Source: DZBG01 sp049241565
Lineage (GTDB): Bacteria > Bdellovibrionota > Bacteriovoracia > Bacteriovoracales > Bacteriovoracaceae
DNA: 64,000 bases
Reading direction: 5' to 3'
NCBI GenBank assembly: GCA_049241565.1
Contig: JBMLQL010000016.1
Location: forward strand, 1 to 64,000
The notes under the pieces are model-generated. The model was not told where the DNA came from. It ran no database searches and worked only from the letters and a program-made list of their open reading frames with translations. This document shows, one piece after another, positions 18,102-27,336 of the stretch. The first letter of the stretch is position 1. The number at the start of each line of letters is the position of its first letter. The position numbers were made by a program, and so were the translations under genes.

Positions 18102-18787
18102 TCAGCAAACATCATTGTCCCGAGTCTGATCCAGTCTGAATGAAGTTCCGCTGCAATTTTATAATCATTAGACATTCCCATCGAGAGTTCTAATTTCTTT
18201 CCAGCATAAGAGATGAGTTTGTCCCGCCATAAAATAAGTTCATTAAAACATCTTCTGGCTTCACTCTCTGCATCGTCTGTTCGCAAAGTTCCCATGGTCA
18301 TGAGTCCTTGCCAGTGAATATTTTGAGTGATTTTAAAATGAAAAAGAACTTCGAGAAGAGTTTCAATTTTTTCAAATCCAGATTTCTCATTTTCCATCGA
18401 CGTATTCACCTGAAGAAAGAGTCCAAGAGGATGATGAAGTTCGAGGTCTTTTTTTATGATTTTTTCTAAAAGCTCACCATCATCCACTGAATGAATGGCC
18501 ACGAGATTACTTATTTTAAATAATTGATTCAATTTATTGGACTGAAGATGCCCAATCATATGCCAGCGGATTTCAGGGCATTTTTCATAGAGGAGATCAG
18601 ATTTATCATAGAGTTCTTGAACTCTATTCTCTCCAAAATCTCGATGCCCTAGACTATAAAAATACTCAATCTCTTCCACACTTCGGGTCTTAGAGACGAT
18701 CATCAGTTTTGTGGGGGACTTTAGCTCTGTCATCACTGACAAATAATTCCGATTCAGAGAATTTTTGCGTTCAGCAGATAGTCCCAT
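18098..18787 (-). CDS. YggS-family pyridoxal-phosphate homeostasis protein
   Basis: A 229-residue PLP-binding protein of the YggS/PROSC type, thought to buffer free PLP and balance vitamin B6 and amino-acid pools. The PLP lysine is in LMIVSKTRSVEEI. Other signatures are FGENRVQE, WHMIGHLQSNK, LQVNTSMENEKSGF and the C-terminal LSMGMSNDYKIAAELHSDWIRLG. Length is normal. It closes a minus-strand operon with glpX and two small genes. Confidence 0.95.
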   Translation of the reverse strand: MGLSAERKNSLNRNYLSVMTELKSPTKLMIVSKTRSVEEIEYFYSLGHRDFGENRVQELYDKSDLLYEKCPEIRWHMIGHLQSNKLNQLFKISNLVAIHSVDDGELLEKIIKKDLELHHPLGLFLQVNTSMENEKSGFEKIETLLEVLFHFKITQNIHWQGLMTMGTLRTDDAESEARRCFNELILWRDKLISYAGKKLELSMGMSNDYKIAAELHSDWIRLGTMMFAD

Positions 18788-18790
18788 GAA

Positions 18791-19081
18791 TTATTCTTCG
18801 TCTTGTTTCGTTTTCGTCGTTGATTTATCTTCAGCGTTTTTCTTTTTCTTGAAAGAAAGAGTTCCCTTCACTTCAATATCATAGGTCTCAAGAATACGAT
18901 CAATCTCTTTAGTGATATTGATTTTTTCAAGATAAGTTTTGAGTTCACTCTTGGCCAACCCTACCAAATCAGACTTTGTGTTCTTGGCGGTCTCAATCAG
19001 ACCTCCAAGATTTTCCATCGCATTAGAATTAACGACTTTTTTTAATAAGTCCCCTAATCCCTTGTCTTTCTCGTTACTCAT
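18791..19081 (-). CDS. conserved-looking small protein, unknown
   Basis: A 96-residue, highly charged soluble protein. Residues 1-35 are probably helical, 36-75 contain 'KSDLVGLAKSELKTYLEKINI' in two helices, and the tail is Lys/Asp-rich and disordered. No signal peptide or enzyme motif is visible. A clear ribosome site (AAAGGAT) and tight packing between yggS (3 bases) and the SRPBCC gene (16 bases) support a real gene. I do not recognise its function. Confidence 0.75.
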   Translation of the reverse strand: MSNEKDKGLGDLLKKVVNSNAMENLGGLIETAKNTKSDLVGLAKSELKTYLEKINITKEIDRILETYDIEVKGTLSFKKKKNAEDKSTTKTKQDEE

Positions 19082-19097
19082 AAATAGATCCTTTTAA

Positions 19098-19514
19098 TTA
19101 GTGACTTAAAGCACGTTTAGCAAAGGCCTTCATATTGAGTGGCAGATTGGTATTAACCAATGTTTTTTCAATCATTCCAAGACCTGGAAGGAATCCTTTA
19201 AGCTCAACTTCAAGTGAGTATGTCACTTCAGTTTTTCCATTTCCTAAATCTTTGAGTGTCCATTTTCCGTTATTCACTTTCATCATATCTCCTGACACCA
19301 GTGACCAAGAAACTTCTTGGTTAGGCTTATGAGACATTTTAAGTGTGTAAGTCACTTCTTTGATGAGACTTAACGTATAAGTGACATTGTCACCTTTCAC
19401 TTCCACTGACTTCATTCCATCAACGAAATCTGGGTATGAATGATAATCAACAATGGCCTGATAAAATTTATCGGCAGGCACATCAAATATTTCTGTTCTT
19501 TCTGCTTTTGCCAC
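19098..19514 (-). CDS. SRPBCC (START-like, COQ10/RatA-type) protein
   Basis: A 138-residue protein of the Bet v1/START fold. It has the opening pattern AERTEIFDVPADKFYQAIVDY-type helix, then YPDFVDGMKSVEV and a run of beta strands, then a long C-terminal helix with LVNTNLPLNMKAFAKRAL. This layout matches COQ10-like and RatA proteins that bind quinone-like hydrophobic ligands, but the ligand here is unknown. It starts at GTG with AAGGAG at 7 bases. It sits 15 bases after glpX. Confidence 0.85.
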   Translation of the reverse strand: MAKAERTEIFDVPADKFYQAIVDYHSYPDFVDGMKSVEVKGDNVTYTLSLIKEVTYTLKMSHKPNQEVSWSLVSGDMMKVNNGKWTLKDLGNGKTEVTYSLEVELKGFLPGLGMIEKTLVNTNLPLNMKAFAKRALSH

Positions 19515-19529
19515 GACAGCACTCCTTAA

Positions 19530-20483
19530 TTAGTATCTCGGTTTTTTGTCAAAATGGTGTTCTGCTCTAATATGACGAATTGTTCCTGATTCTGAACGCA
19601 TGACTAATGAGTGAGTCGTACATCCCCAGGCCTTAAAACGAACTCCATCAAGGAAGTTCCCATCCGTCACTCCCGTAGCACAAAACATTACATTTCCACG
19701 GGCCAGGTCATTTATTTTAAAAACACGATTAATATCATCAATTCCCATCTTAAGAGCACGCTCAATCTCGCCTTGGTTACGAGGCTTCAAGATTCCTTGG
19801 AAATCTCCTCCTAAGCACTGAAGAGCAGCTGCTGCAATAACACCTTCAGGAGCTCCACCAATACCAAAAAGAACATCAATACCTGAATCAGGTGTGGCGG
19901 TCGCAATGGCCGCCGACACATCCCCATCTCCAATCAAATGAATCCTGGCCCCGGCAGCTCGAACTTCTTCAAGTAAATCTTTATGTCTCGGGCGATCAAG
20001 AATAATGGCCGTGAGATCTTGGATACGACATTTTTTTGTTTCAGCAATACGCTTAAGATTTTCAGTGGCACTCAAGCGAATATCAATCACGCCCTTGCAC
20101 TCTTTTCCGACGGCGATTTTTTGCATATAAGTATCTGGAGCATGAAGAAGACCACCGGCCTCAGCAATGGCCATCACTGAAATAGCGTTCGGACCACCGT
20201 GAGCACAAATCGTTGTTCCTTCAAGAGGATCAAGAGCAATTTCTAGTTTAGGACCTTTCATGGTGCCGACTTTCTCACCGATATAAAGCATCGGTGCTTC
20301 ATCGCGCTCACCTTCACCAATAACAACTGTAGCATCACAATCAACTGAATCTAGCATGGCCCTCATGGCGTCCACGGCAGCTTGGTCAGCCGCTTTCTCA
20401 TCACCACGTCCCATGAGTCTGGCCGAAGCGATAGCGGCCATTTCAGTTACGCGAACAAATTCCATTGCAAGATTTCGATTCAT
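19530..20483 (-). CDS. glpX: class II fructose-1,6-bisphosphatase
   Basis: Hydrolyses fructose-1,6-bisphosphate in gluconeogenesis. The 317 residues carry the GlpX motifs VVIGEGERDEAPMLYIGE, the metal site ALDPLEGTT (Asp, Pro, Leu, Glu, Gly) and GGAPEGVIAAAALQCLGGDFQG. Length is normal. It is the first gene of the operon glpX-SRPBCC-small protein-yggS. Upstream on the minus strand a TACTAT box may serve as a -10, but I find no good -35. Confidence 0.97.
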   Translation of the reverse strand: MNRNLAMEFVRVTEMAAIASARLMGRGDEKAADQAAVDAMRAMLDSVDCDATVVIGEGERDEAPMLYIGEKVGTMKGPKLEIALDPLEGTTICAHGGPNAISVMAIAEAGGLLHAPDTYMQKIAVGKECKGVIDIRLSATENLKRIAETKKCRIQDLTAIILDRPRHKDLLEEVRAAGARIHLIGDGDVSAAIATATPDSGIDVLFGIGGAPEGVIAAAALQCLGGDFQGILKPRNQGEIERALKMGIDDINRVFKINDLARGNVMFCATGVTDGNFLDGVRFKAWGCTTHSLVMRSESGTIRHIRAEHHFDKKPRY

Positions 20484-20551
20484 TTGATTAACCTTTTGTC
20501 ATTGTACAGATGCCTCTATAGTACTCAAAAGAGTGAGGGCCGAAAATGATT

Positions 20552-21265
20552 TTAGGTCAATTGACGCATTAAAAAATGCTGAACTTCCTGAGAAAGCAAA
20601 GCTCCTGGGAGTTGCCCCACTAATTCCTTCACAGAACCGACTTTTGTGAGGTCAATATCTTGGTCGATTTTGAAAACGAGCTCCTCCTCATTAATAAGAG
20701 GAGTATCAATATTTCTTTTTGAAAGAATTCGTCCTGTTTTAAGACCTGCGCCATCTTCCCACTCTAGGAAGTTTTCCATGAGAAGAATTTGGAATTTTGA
20801 TAATTCTCCATCCGCATGCTGCCAAACAAAAAGCTCCACTGGCCCATCCGAACGCAGCCAATACTTAAGCCTTGCCGGTAGCTCTAGACCACTCTCTACT
20901 TTATGCAGTGGTTTAAGATTTTTGACAATTTCATCAAAACTAAGAAAGTTTTGAATTTTTGTGAGTTGGTCTTGTTTTTTAACGAACTCAATCCCAAGTC
21001 TGTTATTTGTCACCCATTTCACATTTCCCTGAACAGGCAAAGCACGTCCAAGCCAGTGAATCGTTCCGCTTATACCTTCATCAATGGCCCAATTGAGCTC
21101 TTCTTTCAGGCGAATTTGCATTCCTGTCAGAGAGATATCTTTGACCTCTAAAACCCGAGCGCTTTGCTCTGACTTAAAAGTAAGATAACAAAAAGGAAAT
21201 CTTGGTAAGATTCTTTTTTCATGTTTTTCGAAATCTGATTTAATTAAGCTGAAACGTCTTTCCAT
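20552..21265 (-). CDS. PilZ-domain protein
   Basis: A 237-residue cytoplasmic protein. Residues about 16-95 form a PilZ domain with both cyclic-di-GMP contact motifs: RILPR (RxxxR) and DISLTG (DxSxxG). The rest (about 105-237) is a second domain of unknown type with no motif I recognise. PilZ proteins report c-di-GMP to motility, surface or enzyme systems. It is divergent from pgsA. Confidence 0.9.
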   Translation of the reverse strand: MERRFSLIKSDFEKHEKRILPRFPFCYLTFKSEQSARVLEVKDISLTGMQIRLKEELNWAIDEGISGTIHWLGRALPVQGNVKWVTNNRLGIEFVKKQDQLTKIQNFLSFDEIVKNLKPLHKVESGLELPARLKYWLRSDGPVELFVWQHADGELSKFQILLMENFLEWEDGAGLKTGRILSKRNIDTPLINEEELVFKIDQDIDLTKVGSVKELVGQLPGALLSQEVQHFLMRQLT

Positions 21266-21330
21266 TTATGATCCCCAAATAGTGATATATCTACTATTCT
21301 AAGGGAAGGACCTCTTAGACCAAACCAGGA

Positions 21331-21993
21331 ATGTTGTTCCCTATGACTGAGCGAAATGATCTTGAGATAGATAATCTTCCGAACCGTTTGACCATGTTTC
21401 GCATGCTCATGATCCCTGTGGTGGTTCTCACCCTCTTTTTTGCTGAACAACCAGCGGACTGGGTTTTACCGTATAAAAAATATTTAGGTCATATTGCGTG
21501 CTGGATTTTTGTGGTGGCCTCTATCACAGATTTTTTAGACGGCTATATTGCTCGCAAAAGAAATATCGTTACTGTTTTTGGCTCTTTTCTTGATCCTATC
21601 GCTGATAAATTTCTTGTGGTCTCTTCCATGATCATGCTCATGGCCCTGGATCGCATTCACCCTATCGTGGTGATAATTCTCGTTCTTCGTGAAATGTATA
21701 TGACCTCACTCAGACTTCTGGCCATGACTGAAGATGTCCAGGTACCAGTAAGTGAGCTTGGTAAATGGAAAACCGCCACTCAAATGGTAGCGATGCCTAT
21801 GCTAATGGTCTATGAAGATTTTCTGGGAATTAATTTAGTTTTAGTGGGAACTATTCTTATTTATGTTTCTTCATTTCTCTCTCTTTTCTCAGCTTTCCTG
21901 TATTCCATGGGGATGATTCGAAAACTCAGAGACGTGCGTCTAGAGAAGAAGGCCCAGAAGAAAGCGCTCAAACAACAGAAGGATTCCCCGTGA
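21331..21993 (+). CDS. pgsA: CDP-diacylglycerol-glycerol-3-phosphate phosphatidyltransferase
   Basis: Makes phosphatidylglycerol phosphate in the inner membrane. The CDP-alcohol phosphatidyltransferase motif is intact: DFLDGYIARK followed by GSFLDPIADK (D-G-x2-A-R...G-x3-D-x3-D). The N-terminus NLPNRLTMFRML is typical. The start is unclear: AGGA abuts the ATG used here, and a second in-frame ATG is at 21343. The stop shares a GTGA overlap with serB, so the two are coupled. Confidence 0.94.
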   Translation: MLFPMTERNDLEIDNLPNRLTMFRMLMIPVVVLTLFFAEQPADWVLPYKKYLGHIACWIFVVASITDFLDGYIARKRNIVTVFGSFLDPIADKFLVVSSMIMLMALDRIHPIVVIILVLREMYMTSLRLLAMTEDVQVPVSELGKWKTATQMVAMPMLMVYEDFLGINLVLVGTILIYVSSFLSLFSAFLYSMGMIRKLRDVRLEKKAQKKALKQQKDSP

Positions 21994-22862
21994 ATTCTTC
22001 CTCTCTTTTGTCAGTTGTAGGCCCTTCTCAACTCTCAAAAGAGCTTCTGGCCGACTTATCTTTGGTTCTTCAAAAAGAAAATACTTTTTTAAAAAATCAG
22101 AATCCTTTTTTTATTCAATATAAAATCAACGGTTCTTTTTCTCCTTCTTTAACTCAAAAATTACGTCAACTCTCAGATCAGTACAAAATAGATGTGGCCA
22201 TTATTGACGAGAACTTTACTCAAAAAAGAAAACTTCTTTTTATTTTTGATATGGATTCCACTCTGGTGGCCGCCGAAGTGATTAATGTCCTCGCTGATCT
22301 TCATGGTGTAGGTGATAAAGTCAAAGAGATCACAAAAACGGCCATGAATGGTGGCCTCAGTTTTGATGAATCACTTCGCATCCGACTTTCTATGCTTAAA
22401 GGCATGAGTCGAGATCAGCTCACTGATGTTGATGAAAAGCTTCCTCTAAATCCAGGAGTTGAAAAATGCATGGAACGTCTTCGACTTCTAGGCCACAAAA
22501 CAGCTATCGCTTCTGGTGGATTTAATTTCTTTGCTGATGTTTTAAAATCACGTTTGCAAATGGATTACTCTTTTTCAAATGAATTAGAATTTTCAAATAA
22601 CGCTCTCACAGGCCATGTTATCGGCCCCATTGTGAATGCGGAGATGAAAGAAAAACTTGTCACTAGTATCGCCGCCTCAGAAGGACTCACTCCTGAAGAC
22701 GTAGTGGCGGTGGGTGATGGGGCCAATGATCTTTTAATGCTTGCTCGTGCTTATATGGGAGTCGCTTTCCATGCTAAGGAAACTGTGAGGGCCCAGGCAA
22801 AATTTCATATTAATCATACTGGTATGGATACTCTTCTCTATTATTTAGGGATGCAGGAGTAA
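21990..22862 (+). CDS. serB: phosphoserine phosphatase
   Basis: Last step of serine synthesis, a HAD-superfamily hydrolase. The catalytic motif I is FDMDSTLV (nucleophile Asp), motif II is ASGG(F) in KTAIASGGF, and motif III is AVGDGANDLLML. The 290 residues include an N-terminal regulatory-type region of about 90 residues. The GTG start has AAGGA 5 bases upstream. The operon is pgsA-serB-LRR protein. Confidence 0.96.
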   Translation: MNSSSLLSVVGPSQLSKELLADLSLVLQKENTFLKNQNPFFIQYKINGSFSPSLTQKLRQLSDQYKIDVAIIDENFTQKRKLLFIFDMDSTLVAAEVINVLADLHGVGDKVKEITKTAMNGGLSFDESLRIRLSMLKGMSRDQLTDVDEKLPLNPGVEKCMERLRLLGHKTAIASGGFNFFADVLKSRLQMDYSFSNELEFSNNALTGHVIGPIVNAEMKEKLVTSIAASEGLTPEDVVAVGDGANDLLMLARAYMGVAFHAKETVRAQAKFHINHTGMDTLLYYLGMQE

Positions 22863-22868
22863 CATAAG

Positions 22869-23480
22869 ATGGGAATTTATAAGAATCTTAAAGATGCTCT
22901 TCTTCTCCCCAACGATGTGACCACGCTTAAACTCAAAATCAATAAAGGTCACCTGCCTCAAGAGCTTTTTTGTTTTACTTATCTAGAGGAACTATTTTTA
23001 GAAGGAAGTGGAACGATACACCCTCCCGCCCACTTTGAGGGATTCGAAAATCTTAAACGCCTGACCCTCAAAGGGTTTGATCTTCAAGATTCTATTCAGC
23101 GCTTTTGGGAAATTCCAACTTTAAACAACCTCAAAATCATTGATGGGAAACTGCAGCGTCTGCTTCTTCCTTTGACTAATTATCCAGCGCTGGAATTTCT
23201 GACGATTAAAAACACAGGTCTCGAAGAAATCCCCATGGAAATTTCTCATCTTGTGAATTTGCAGGAGTTAACGGTGATCGAGAACCTAGTCCATAAATTG
23301 CCAGTGGGATTAATGGATTTAACAGATTTAAAAAGACTCAACTTGGATAATAATCAAATTACTTTCTTACCTGACTGGCTCAAAAACCATCCTAGTCTTA
23401 AGGCCATGAGTCTAGATCAAAATCCCTTTTCAGAGGAAGAAAAAGAACGTATCGAGAGGGAATTTCATCTTTGGTTTTAG
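22869..23480 (+). CDS. leucine-rich-repeat protein
   Basis: A 203-residue cytoplasmic protein without signal peptide. It contains about six LRR units between residues 25 and 190, with patterns such as LEFLTIKNTGLEEIP and LKRLNLDNNQITFLPDWL. LRRs make a curved protein-binding surface, and the partner is unknown. It follows serB by 6 bases. The stop interlocks with the convergent helix-turn-helix gene in TTAG. Confidence 0.88.
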   Translation: MGIYKNLKDALLLPNDVTTLKLKINKGHLPQELFCFTYLEELFLEGSGTIHPPAHFEGFENLKRLTLKGFDLQDSIQRFWEIPTLNNLKIIDGKLQRLLLPLTNYPALEFLTIKNTGLEEIPMEISHLVNLQELTVIENLVHKLPVGLMDLTDLKRLNLDNNQITFLPDWLKNHPSLKAMSLDQNPFSEEEKERIEREFHLWF

Positions 23481-23755
23481 TTAAGAATTTTGCCCCGTGA
23501 AAATTGCTGTTTTAGATCTTCAACAGTAGCACCGTATTTTTTGATTTCGTCATCCGGCATTTTTAGATTTTCAAGCATACGGCTGGCCACTTTTTTACTT
23601 AAGGGCCTTTTACCGTTCCAAAGTAAACTAATATAGGCCTGACTTACCTTGAGATCACGAGCAAAGGCCCGCATTGAATAGGATGGATTTCGCTCCTTTC
23701 GAGCGAGGTATATTTCTTTGATCCACTCCGCAGGCTTTTGGATTTCTGTGCGCAT
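23477..23755 (-). CDS. short helix-turn-helix protein, TIGR02147-like N-terminus
   Basis: A 92-residue protein. Residues about 10-60 (ARKERNPSYSMRAFARDLKVS, then AYISLLWNGKRPLS) resemble the start of TIGR02147 proteins, which are common in Bdellovibrio relatives, and of XRE-type DNA-binding domains. The larger C-terminal part of TIGR02147 proteins is missing, so this is a stand-alone DNA-binding form. GGAG precedes the ATG. Target unknown. Confidence 0.75.
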   Translation of the reverse strand: MRTEIQKPAEWIKEIYLARKERNPSYSMRAFARDLKVSQAYISLLWNGKRPLSKKVASRMLENLKMPDDEIKKYGATVEDLKQQFSRGKILN

Positions 23756-23819
23756 TTCTTCACTCCTCTAAATACAACTGTAATCATTTAAAGAAGAAGT
23801 TAGGAAAAAAAATTATCCC

Positions 23820-24818
23820 TTAAGGCCAGAGGCTCTCACCCACGTCTAAAACAACGAAATCGTTAGGTTTCAACTCATACTTCTGGCGGGCGAGCTCAAG
23901 ATCCTTAACCGGAGCATCGATCCACTCATCAGTAAGTTGAAAGGTCCCAAAATGCATTCCGACACTTTTTTTTGCTCCAAGATCACGATGGGCCAGAACG
24001 GCATCCTCTGGATTCATATGGTGATCTTTCATGAACCATCTCGGCTCGTAGGCCCCAATAGGGAGAAGAGCAATATCAGGAGAACCATATTTTTCTTTGA
24101 TCAGCTTAAAATGTTTTCCGTATCCGGTATCTCCAGCGAAATAGATTCTCTGCTGACCATTATCAATCATATAACTTCCCCAAAGACTTTTACTTTTGTC
24201 GAAAAGTCCTCGGGCCGACCAATGCTGAGAAGGAAGGAAAGTAATCTTCTTATCTTCAAAACGAATCTCTTCCCACCAGTCTTTCTCTTCTATGTTTTTC
24301 ACGCCGATAGATTCAAGAAGGTCTTTATCACCTAGGGGAACAACAAAAACGGGAGAAAACTTTTCATTTAATCTTTTAATGGTCTCTAGATCCAAATGAT
24401 CATAGTGGTTATGAGAAATTAAAACGACATCCACCTTTGGCATCTTCTCCCATACAATTCCAGGTTCTCGAACTCTTTTAGGACCTGCAAAACTTAAAGG
24501 ACTGGCCCTCTCGGCATAAATAGGATCAGTTAAAATCGTGAGACCATGAAAACGAATGAGGAAGGAAGCGTGATTCACCCAAGTAATGATGAAAGGATCA
24601 TTCGGCCCTAATTCAGAAAGCTCATAATCCTTGTTCTCAATCTTCTCTGGCCAAGCCTTGGCATCAGTCGTGAGCTTCCATTTTAAGACAGTAAAAATTG
24701 ACTTGTGATCTGTAGGAGTAAGATTAGAAAACGTCTCACCATCGTAGTGGTCAGATAGAGGATACTTGGCCATAGCACAACTCGCGCTTAATAAAAAAAT
24801 GATGAGTAGATGATACAT
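23820..24818 (-). CDS. NAPE-PLD-like metallo-beta-lactamase-fold hydrolase
   Basis: A 332-residue zinc hydrolase. The signal peptide (about 1-17) points to export, and the Cys in LSASC sits in a poor lipobox. The metal motif HxHxDH is in ISHNHYDHLDL. Other signatures are ILTDPIYAERASPLSF, GDTGYGKHF and the late HHMNPEDAV and MHFGTFQLTDE. This set matches N-acyl-phosphatidylethanolamine phospholipase-D-like proteins, which may act on membrane lipids. The ATG at 24818 is only 14 bases after the ClpB terminator stem. GGA abuts it, so initiation may be weak. Confidence 0.88.
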   Translation of the reverse strand: MYHLLIIFLLSASCAMAKYPLSDHYDGETFSNLTPTDHKSIFTVLKWKLTTDAKAWPEKIENKDYELSELGPNDPFIITWVNHASFLIRFHGLTILTDPIYAERASPLSFAGPKRVREPGIVWEKMPKVDVVLISHNHYDHLDLETIKRLNEKFSPVFVVPLGDKDLLESIGVKNIEEKDWWEEIRFEDKKITFLPSQHWSARGLFDKSKSLWGSYMIDNGQQRIYFAGDTGYGKHFKLIKEKYGSPDIALLPIGAYEPRWFMKDHHMNPEDAVLAHRDLGAKKSVGMHFGTFQLTDEWIDAPVKDLELARQKYELKPNDFVVLDVGESLWP

Positions 24819-24831
24819 TCCTTTATTAAAC

Positions 24832-24862
24832 AAAAAGAGGCGGCAAGTGGCCACCTCTTTTT
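24832..24862 (-). terminator. terminator of clpB
   Basis: A 13-bp stem (one G-U wobble), AAAAAGAGG(T/C)GGC with loop, followed on the minus strand by TTTTTGTTT. It lies 27 bases after the clpB stop codon and is a strong intrinsic terminator. Confidence 0.85.
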
Positions 24863-24888
24863 AAAACGTTTGTTTAATTGCCTAAGAT

Positions 24889-27246
24889 TTAACTAAGCAC
24901 CATCTCTTGTCCATTCCAACTCATTTTCACAGCTCCCTCATCAAGAGATCCTTCAAGAATTTTCTTTGATAAAGGACGAGTCACCAAGCGAGTAAAAACA
25001 GAGTTCAGAGGTCTCGCCCCAAAGTGCGGATCAAATCCTTGCTCAGTTAAAGTCTCCACAGCTTTTTCATCAAGAACCAGAGAAACTTTTTTCGCTTTAA
25101 GACGCTCATTTAAAAGCTTCACTTGTTTATGGATAAGCTCTTTCATCACTGACTTATCGAGAGCGTGGAAGTTCAATATGGCATCTACTCGTCCAAGGAC
25201 TTCCGGCTTAAAATCGGCCTTGGGATTCTTTGAGTTCGACGTCATAACAATAATCGTATTCTTAAAATTAATCGTGCGCCCCTTATTATCAGTCAAACGA
25301 CCGTCATCCAAAATCTGCAATAAAATATCAGCAAAGTCTGGATGGGCCTTTTCAATCTCATCAAAAAGAACCACTGCATAGGGCTTACGTCTTACAGCTT
25401 CAGTTAAAACACCACCCTCTTCATACCCAACATACCCTGCTGGAGAACCGATCAGTTTAGCTACGGAATGTTTCTCAGAATATTCTGAGAGATCCAAACG
25501 GATAATATTATCCTCACTATCAAACAAATACTGAGTCAGTGCTTTGGCCGTTTCTGTTTTTCCCACACCTGTTGGCCCAAGTAGTAAAAAAGATCCAAGA
25601 GGTTTTGTTTCATCTGAAAGACCAGCATAAGAAGCAATAAGTGTTTCAGAAATTTCATGGAGGGCCTCATCTTGTCCAAAGACACGGCCTTTTAGAAATC
25701 TCTCAAGTTGCAAGATTGAGTCTTGTTTTGACTTAAGAATTTTCTCGATCGGTACTCCTGTCTGACGAGAGATGACTCCTGCGATGTGTTTTTTCCCTAG
25801 AACCCAATCATGCTGGAACTGCCCCATCTCTTTTTCAGTTTCGGGGATCAAAAAATATTTCAGCTTAGAGGCTTCCTCATAGCGCTGATCTCTCTCAGCG
25901 GCTTCTAGTTCAAATTTAAGTCTCTCTAGACGTCCCTTGACCTCAGACACTTTCTTAAGCCCTAAAACTTCTTTCTCCCAGACAGCTTTTTCTTCAGAGA
26001 AAGTTTTCTCTAGATTTTCGATTTCTTTTTGAAGTTCTTTATTATCTTTCTCCATTTGCGCATAAATCTTTTTTGATCTGAGATCAGCTTCAAGCTCTAC
26101 AAGCTTTGAAGGCATGGCCTCGGCAGAGAGTTTAAGCGCTGATGCGGACTCATCAAGAAGATCAATGGCCTTATCTGGGAGATTTTTATCAGTAATATAC
26201 TGATCTGATAAAAAGACAGCTGAATAAACTGCCTCATCAGAAATCTTAATCCCATGATGGGCCTCAAGCTTTGTTCGCACACCCATTAAAATTTCAACCG
26301 CATCTTCTTTTGAGGGCTCATTCACAGGCACACTTCTAAAACGTCGCTCAAGTGCAGGGTCATTTAAAATATACTTCTGGTATTCATCAGAAGTGGTTGC
26401 ACCGATACAGTGAAGCTCACCTCGGGCAAGAGCGGGTTTTAAAAGATTGGCCGCATCCATGGCGCCATCCGTACGTCCAGCACCCACAAGTTGGTGAATC
26501 TCATCAATAAAGAGTACTACCTCTCCGGCCTTTGACTTTACAAATTTTAGAAGATTTTGAATTCTCTCTTCAAAATCCCCTCGGTATTTCGTTCCGGCCA
26601 TGAGGGACCCCATCTCAAGAGAATAAACAGTTTTCCCTTTTAAGACATCCGGCACATTACCTTTTACAATTTGCTCAGCAAGTCCCTCTACAATGGCAGT
26701 TTTACCGACACCAGCAGGCCCTACGAGAACCGGATTATTCTTTGCACGACGACCGAGGATCTCAATCACAGATCGAATTTCCATGGAACGTCCGATCACA
26801 GGATCAAGCTTTCCTTTTTCGGCCATCTCGTTGAGGTTAATTAAAAATGAAGGAATCTCCACCTCTTCAGTTGGTTCAGAAAATTTAGCGTAATCGACTT
26901 TCAGTTTTGGAAATATCTGAGGAAGAAATCTTAAAAGATCTTTTTCAGAAACTTCCTGCTTACCGTTTTGGACAGCATGCCCTGAAGCAAGAGTTAGCCA
27001 TTCTTGAAGCTTTGAAGCAGGACGGATACTCTCCAACGTGAGTTGTCCCGTAGTTCGAGGCAGGGCCTCAATCATGGATTGTATATCCTTCACTTGTTCA
27101 GCAAGTGCTTTGCTCGCATAAGAGGACTTATTCATCGCAAGCCCGTAAAGGAGATGTTCTGGATGAAGCTCCGGATTCTTCTTTTTGAGTGCCTCAGACT
27201 GCGCCACATCGAGTGCCCCGAGGACAATTTGGTCAAATCTGTTCAT
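24889..27246 (-). CDS. clpB: ClpB-type AAA+ disaggregase
   Basis: A 785-residue double AAA+ chaperone that rescues aggregated proteins with DnaK. A Clp N-domain occupies residues 1-110. NBD1 has Walker A GPAGVGKT (176-183) and Walker B VVLFIDEIHQL. A coiled-coil M domain (about 385-485) is followed by the ClpB-like RQTGVPIEKIL. NBD2 has Walker A LGPTGVGKT and VVLFDEIEKAHPD. The M domain and the absence of a visible ClpP-binding loop favour ClpB over ClpA or ClpC. It is shorter than usual ClpB (about 860), mainly at the N-terminal side. AAGGAG precedes the ATG. Confidence 0.88.
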   Translation of the reverse strand: MNRFDQIVLGALDVAQSEALKKKNPELHPEHLLYGLAMNKSSYASKALAEQVKDIQSMIEALPRTTGQLTLESIRPASKLQEWLTLASGHAVQNGKQEVSEKDLLRFLPQIFPKLKVDYAKFSEPTEEVEIPSFLINLNEMAEKGKLDPVIGRSMEIRSVIEILGRRAKNNPVLVGPAGVGKTAIVEGLAEQIVKGNVPDVLKGKTVYSLEMGSLMAGTKYRGDFEERIQNLLKFVKSKAGEVVLFIDEIHQLVGAGRTDGAMDAANLLKPALARGELHCIGATTSDEYQKYILNDPALERRFRSVPVNEPSKEDAVEILMGVRTKLEAHHGIKISDEAVYSAVFLSDQYITDKNLPDKAIDLLDESASALKLSAEAMPSKLVELEADLRSKKIYAQMEKDNKELQKEIENLEKTFSEEKAVWEKEVLGLKKVSEVKGRLERLKFELEAAERDQRYEEASKLKYFLIPETEKEMGQFQHDWVLGKKHIAGVISRQTGVPIEKILKSKQDSILQLERFLKGRVFGQDEALHEISETLIASYAGLSDETKPLGSFLLLGPTGVGKTETAKALTQYLFDSEDNIIRLDLSEYSEKHSVAKLIGSPAGYVGYEEGGVLTEAVRRKPYAVVLFDEIEKAHPDFADILLQILDDGRLTDNKGRTINFKNTIIVMTSNSKNPKADFKPEVLGRVDAILNFHALDKSVMKELIHKQVKLLNERLKAKKVSLVLDEKAVETLTEQGFDPHFGARPLNSVFTRLVTRPLSKKILEGSLDEGAVKMSWNGQEMVLS

Positions 27247-27336
27247 ATAAACTCCTTAATGTGGGCAGGTTGCCCTATCTCTTTAAAAGATGGTTCTAAA
27301 AGCATCAATGTCAAGGCTTCAAACTTAAAATAAAGG

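Noticed and set aside
19468..19475. Exact GCCGATAA (minus strand) near the start of the SRPBCC gene
   Set aside because: It is inside coding sequence and no TAAA/TAAG lies 15 bases upstream (AGAA instead).
24889..27246. ClpA or ClpC identity for the AAA+ protein
   Set aside because: It has a long coiled-coil M domain and ClpB-like RQTGVPIEKIL, and no evident ClpP-binding loop.
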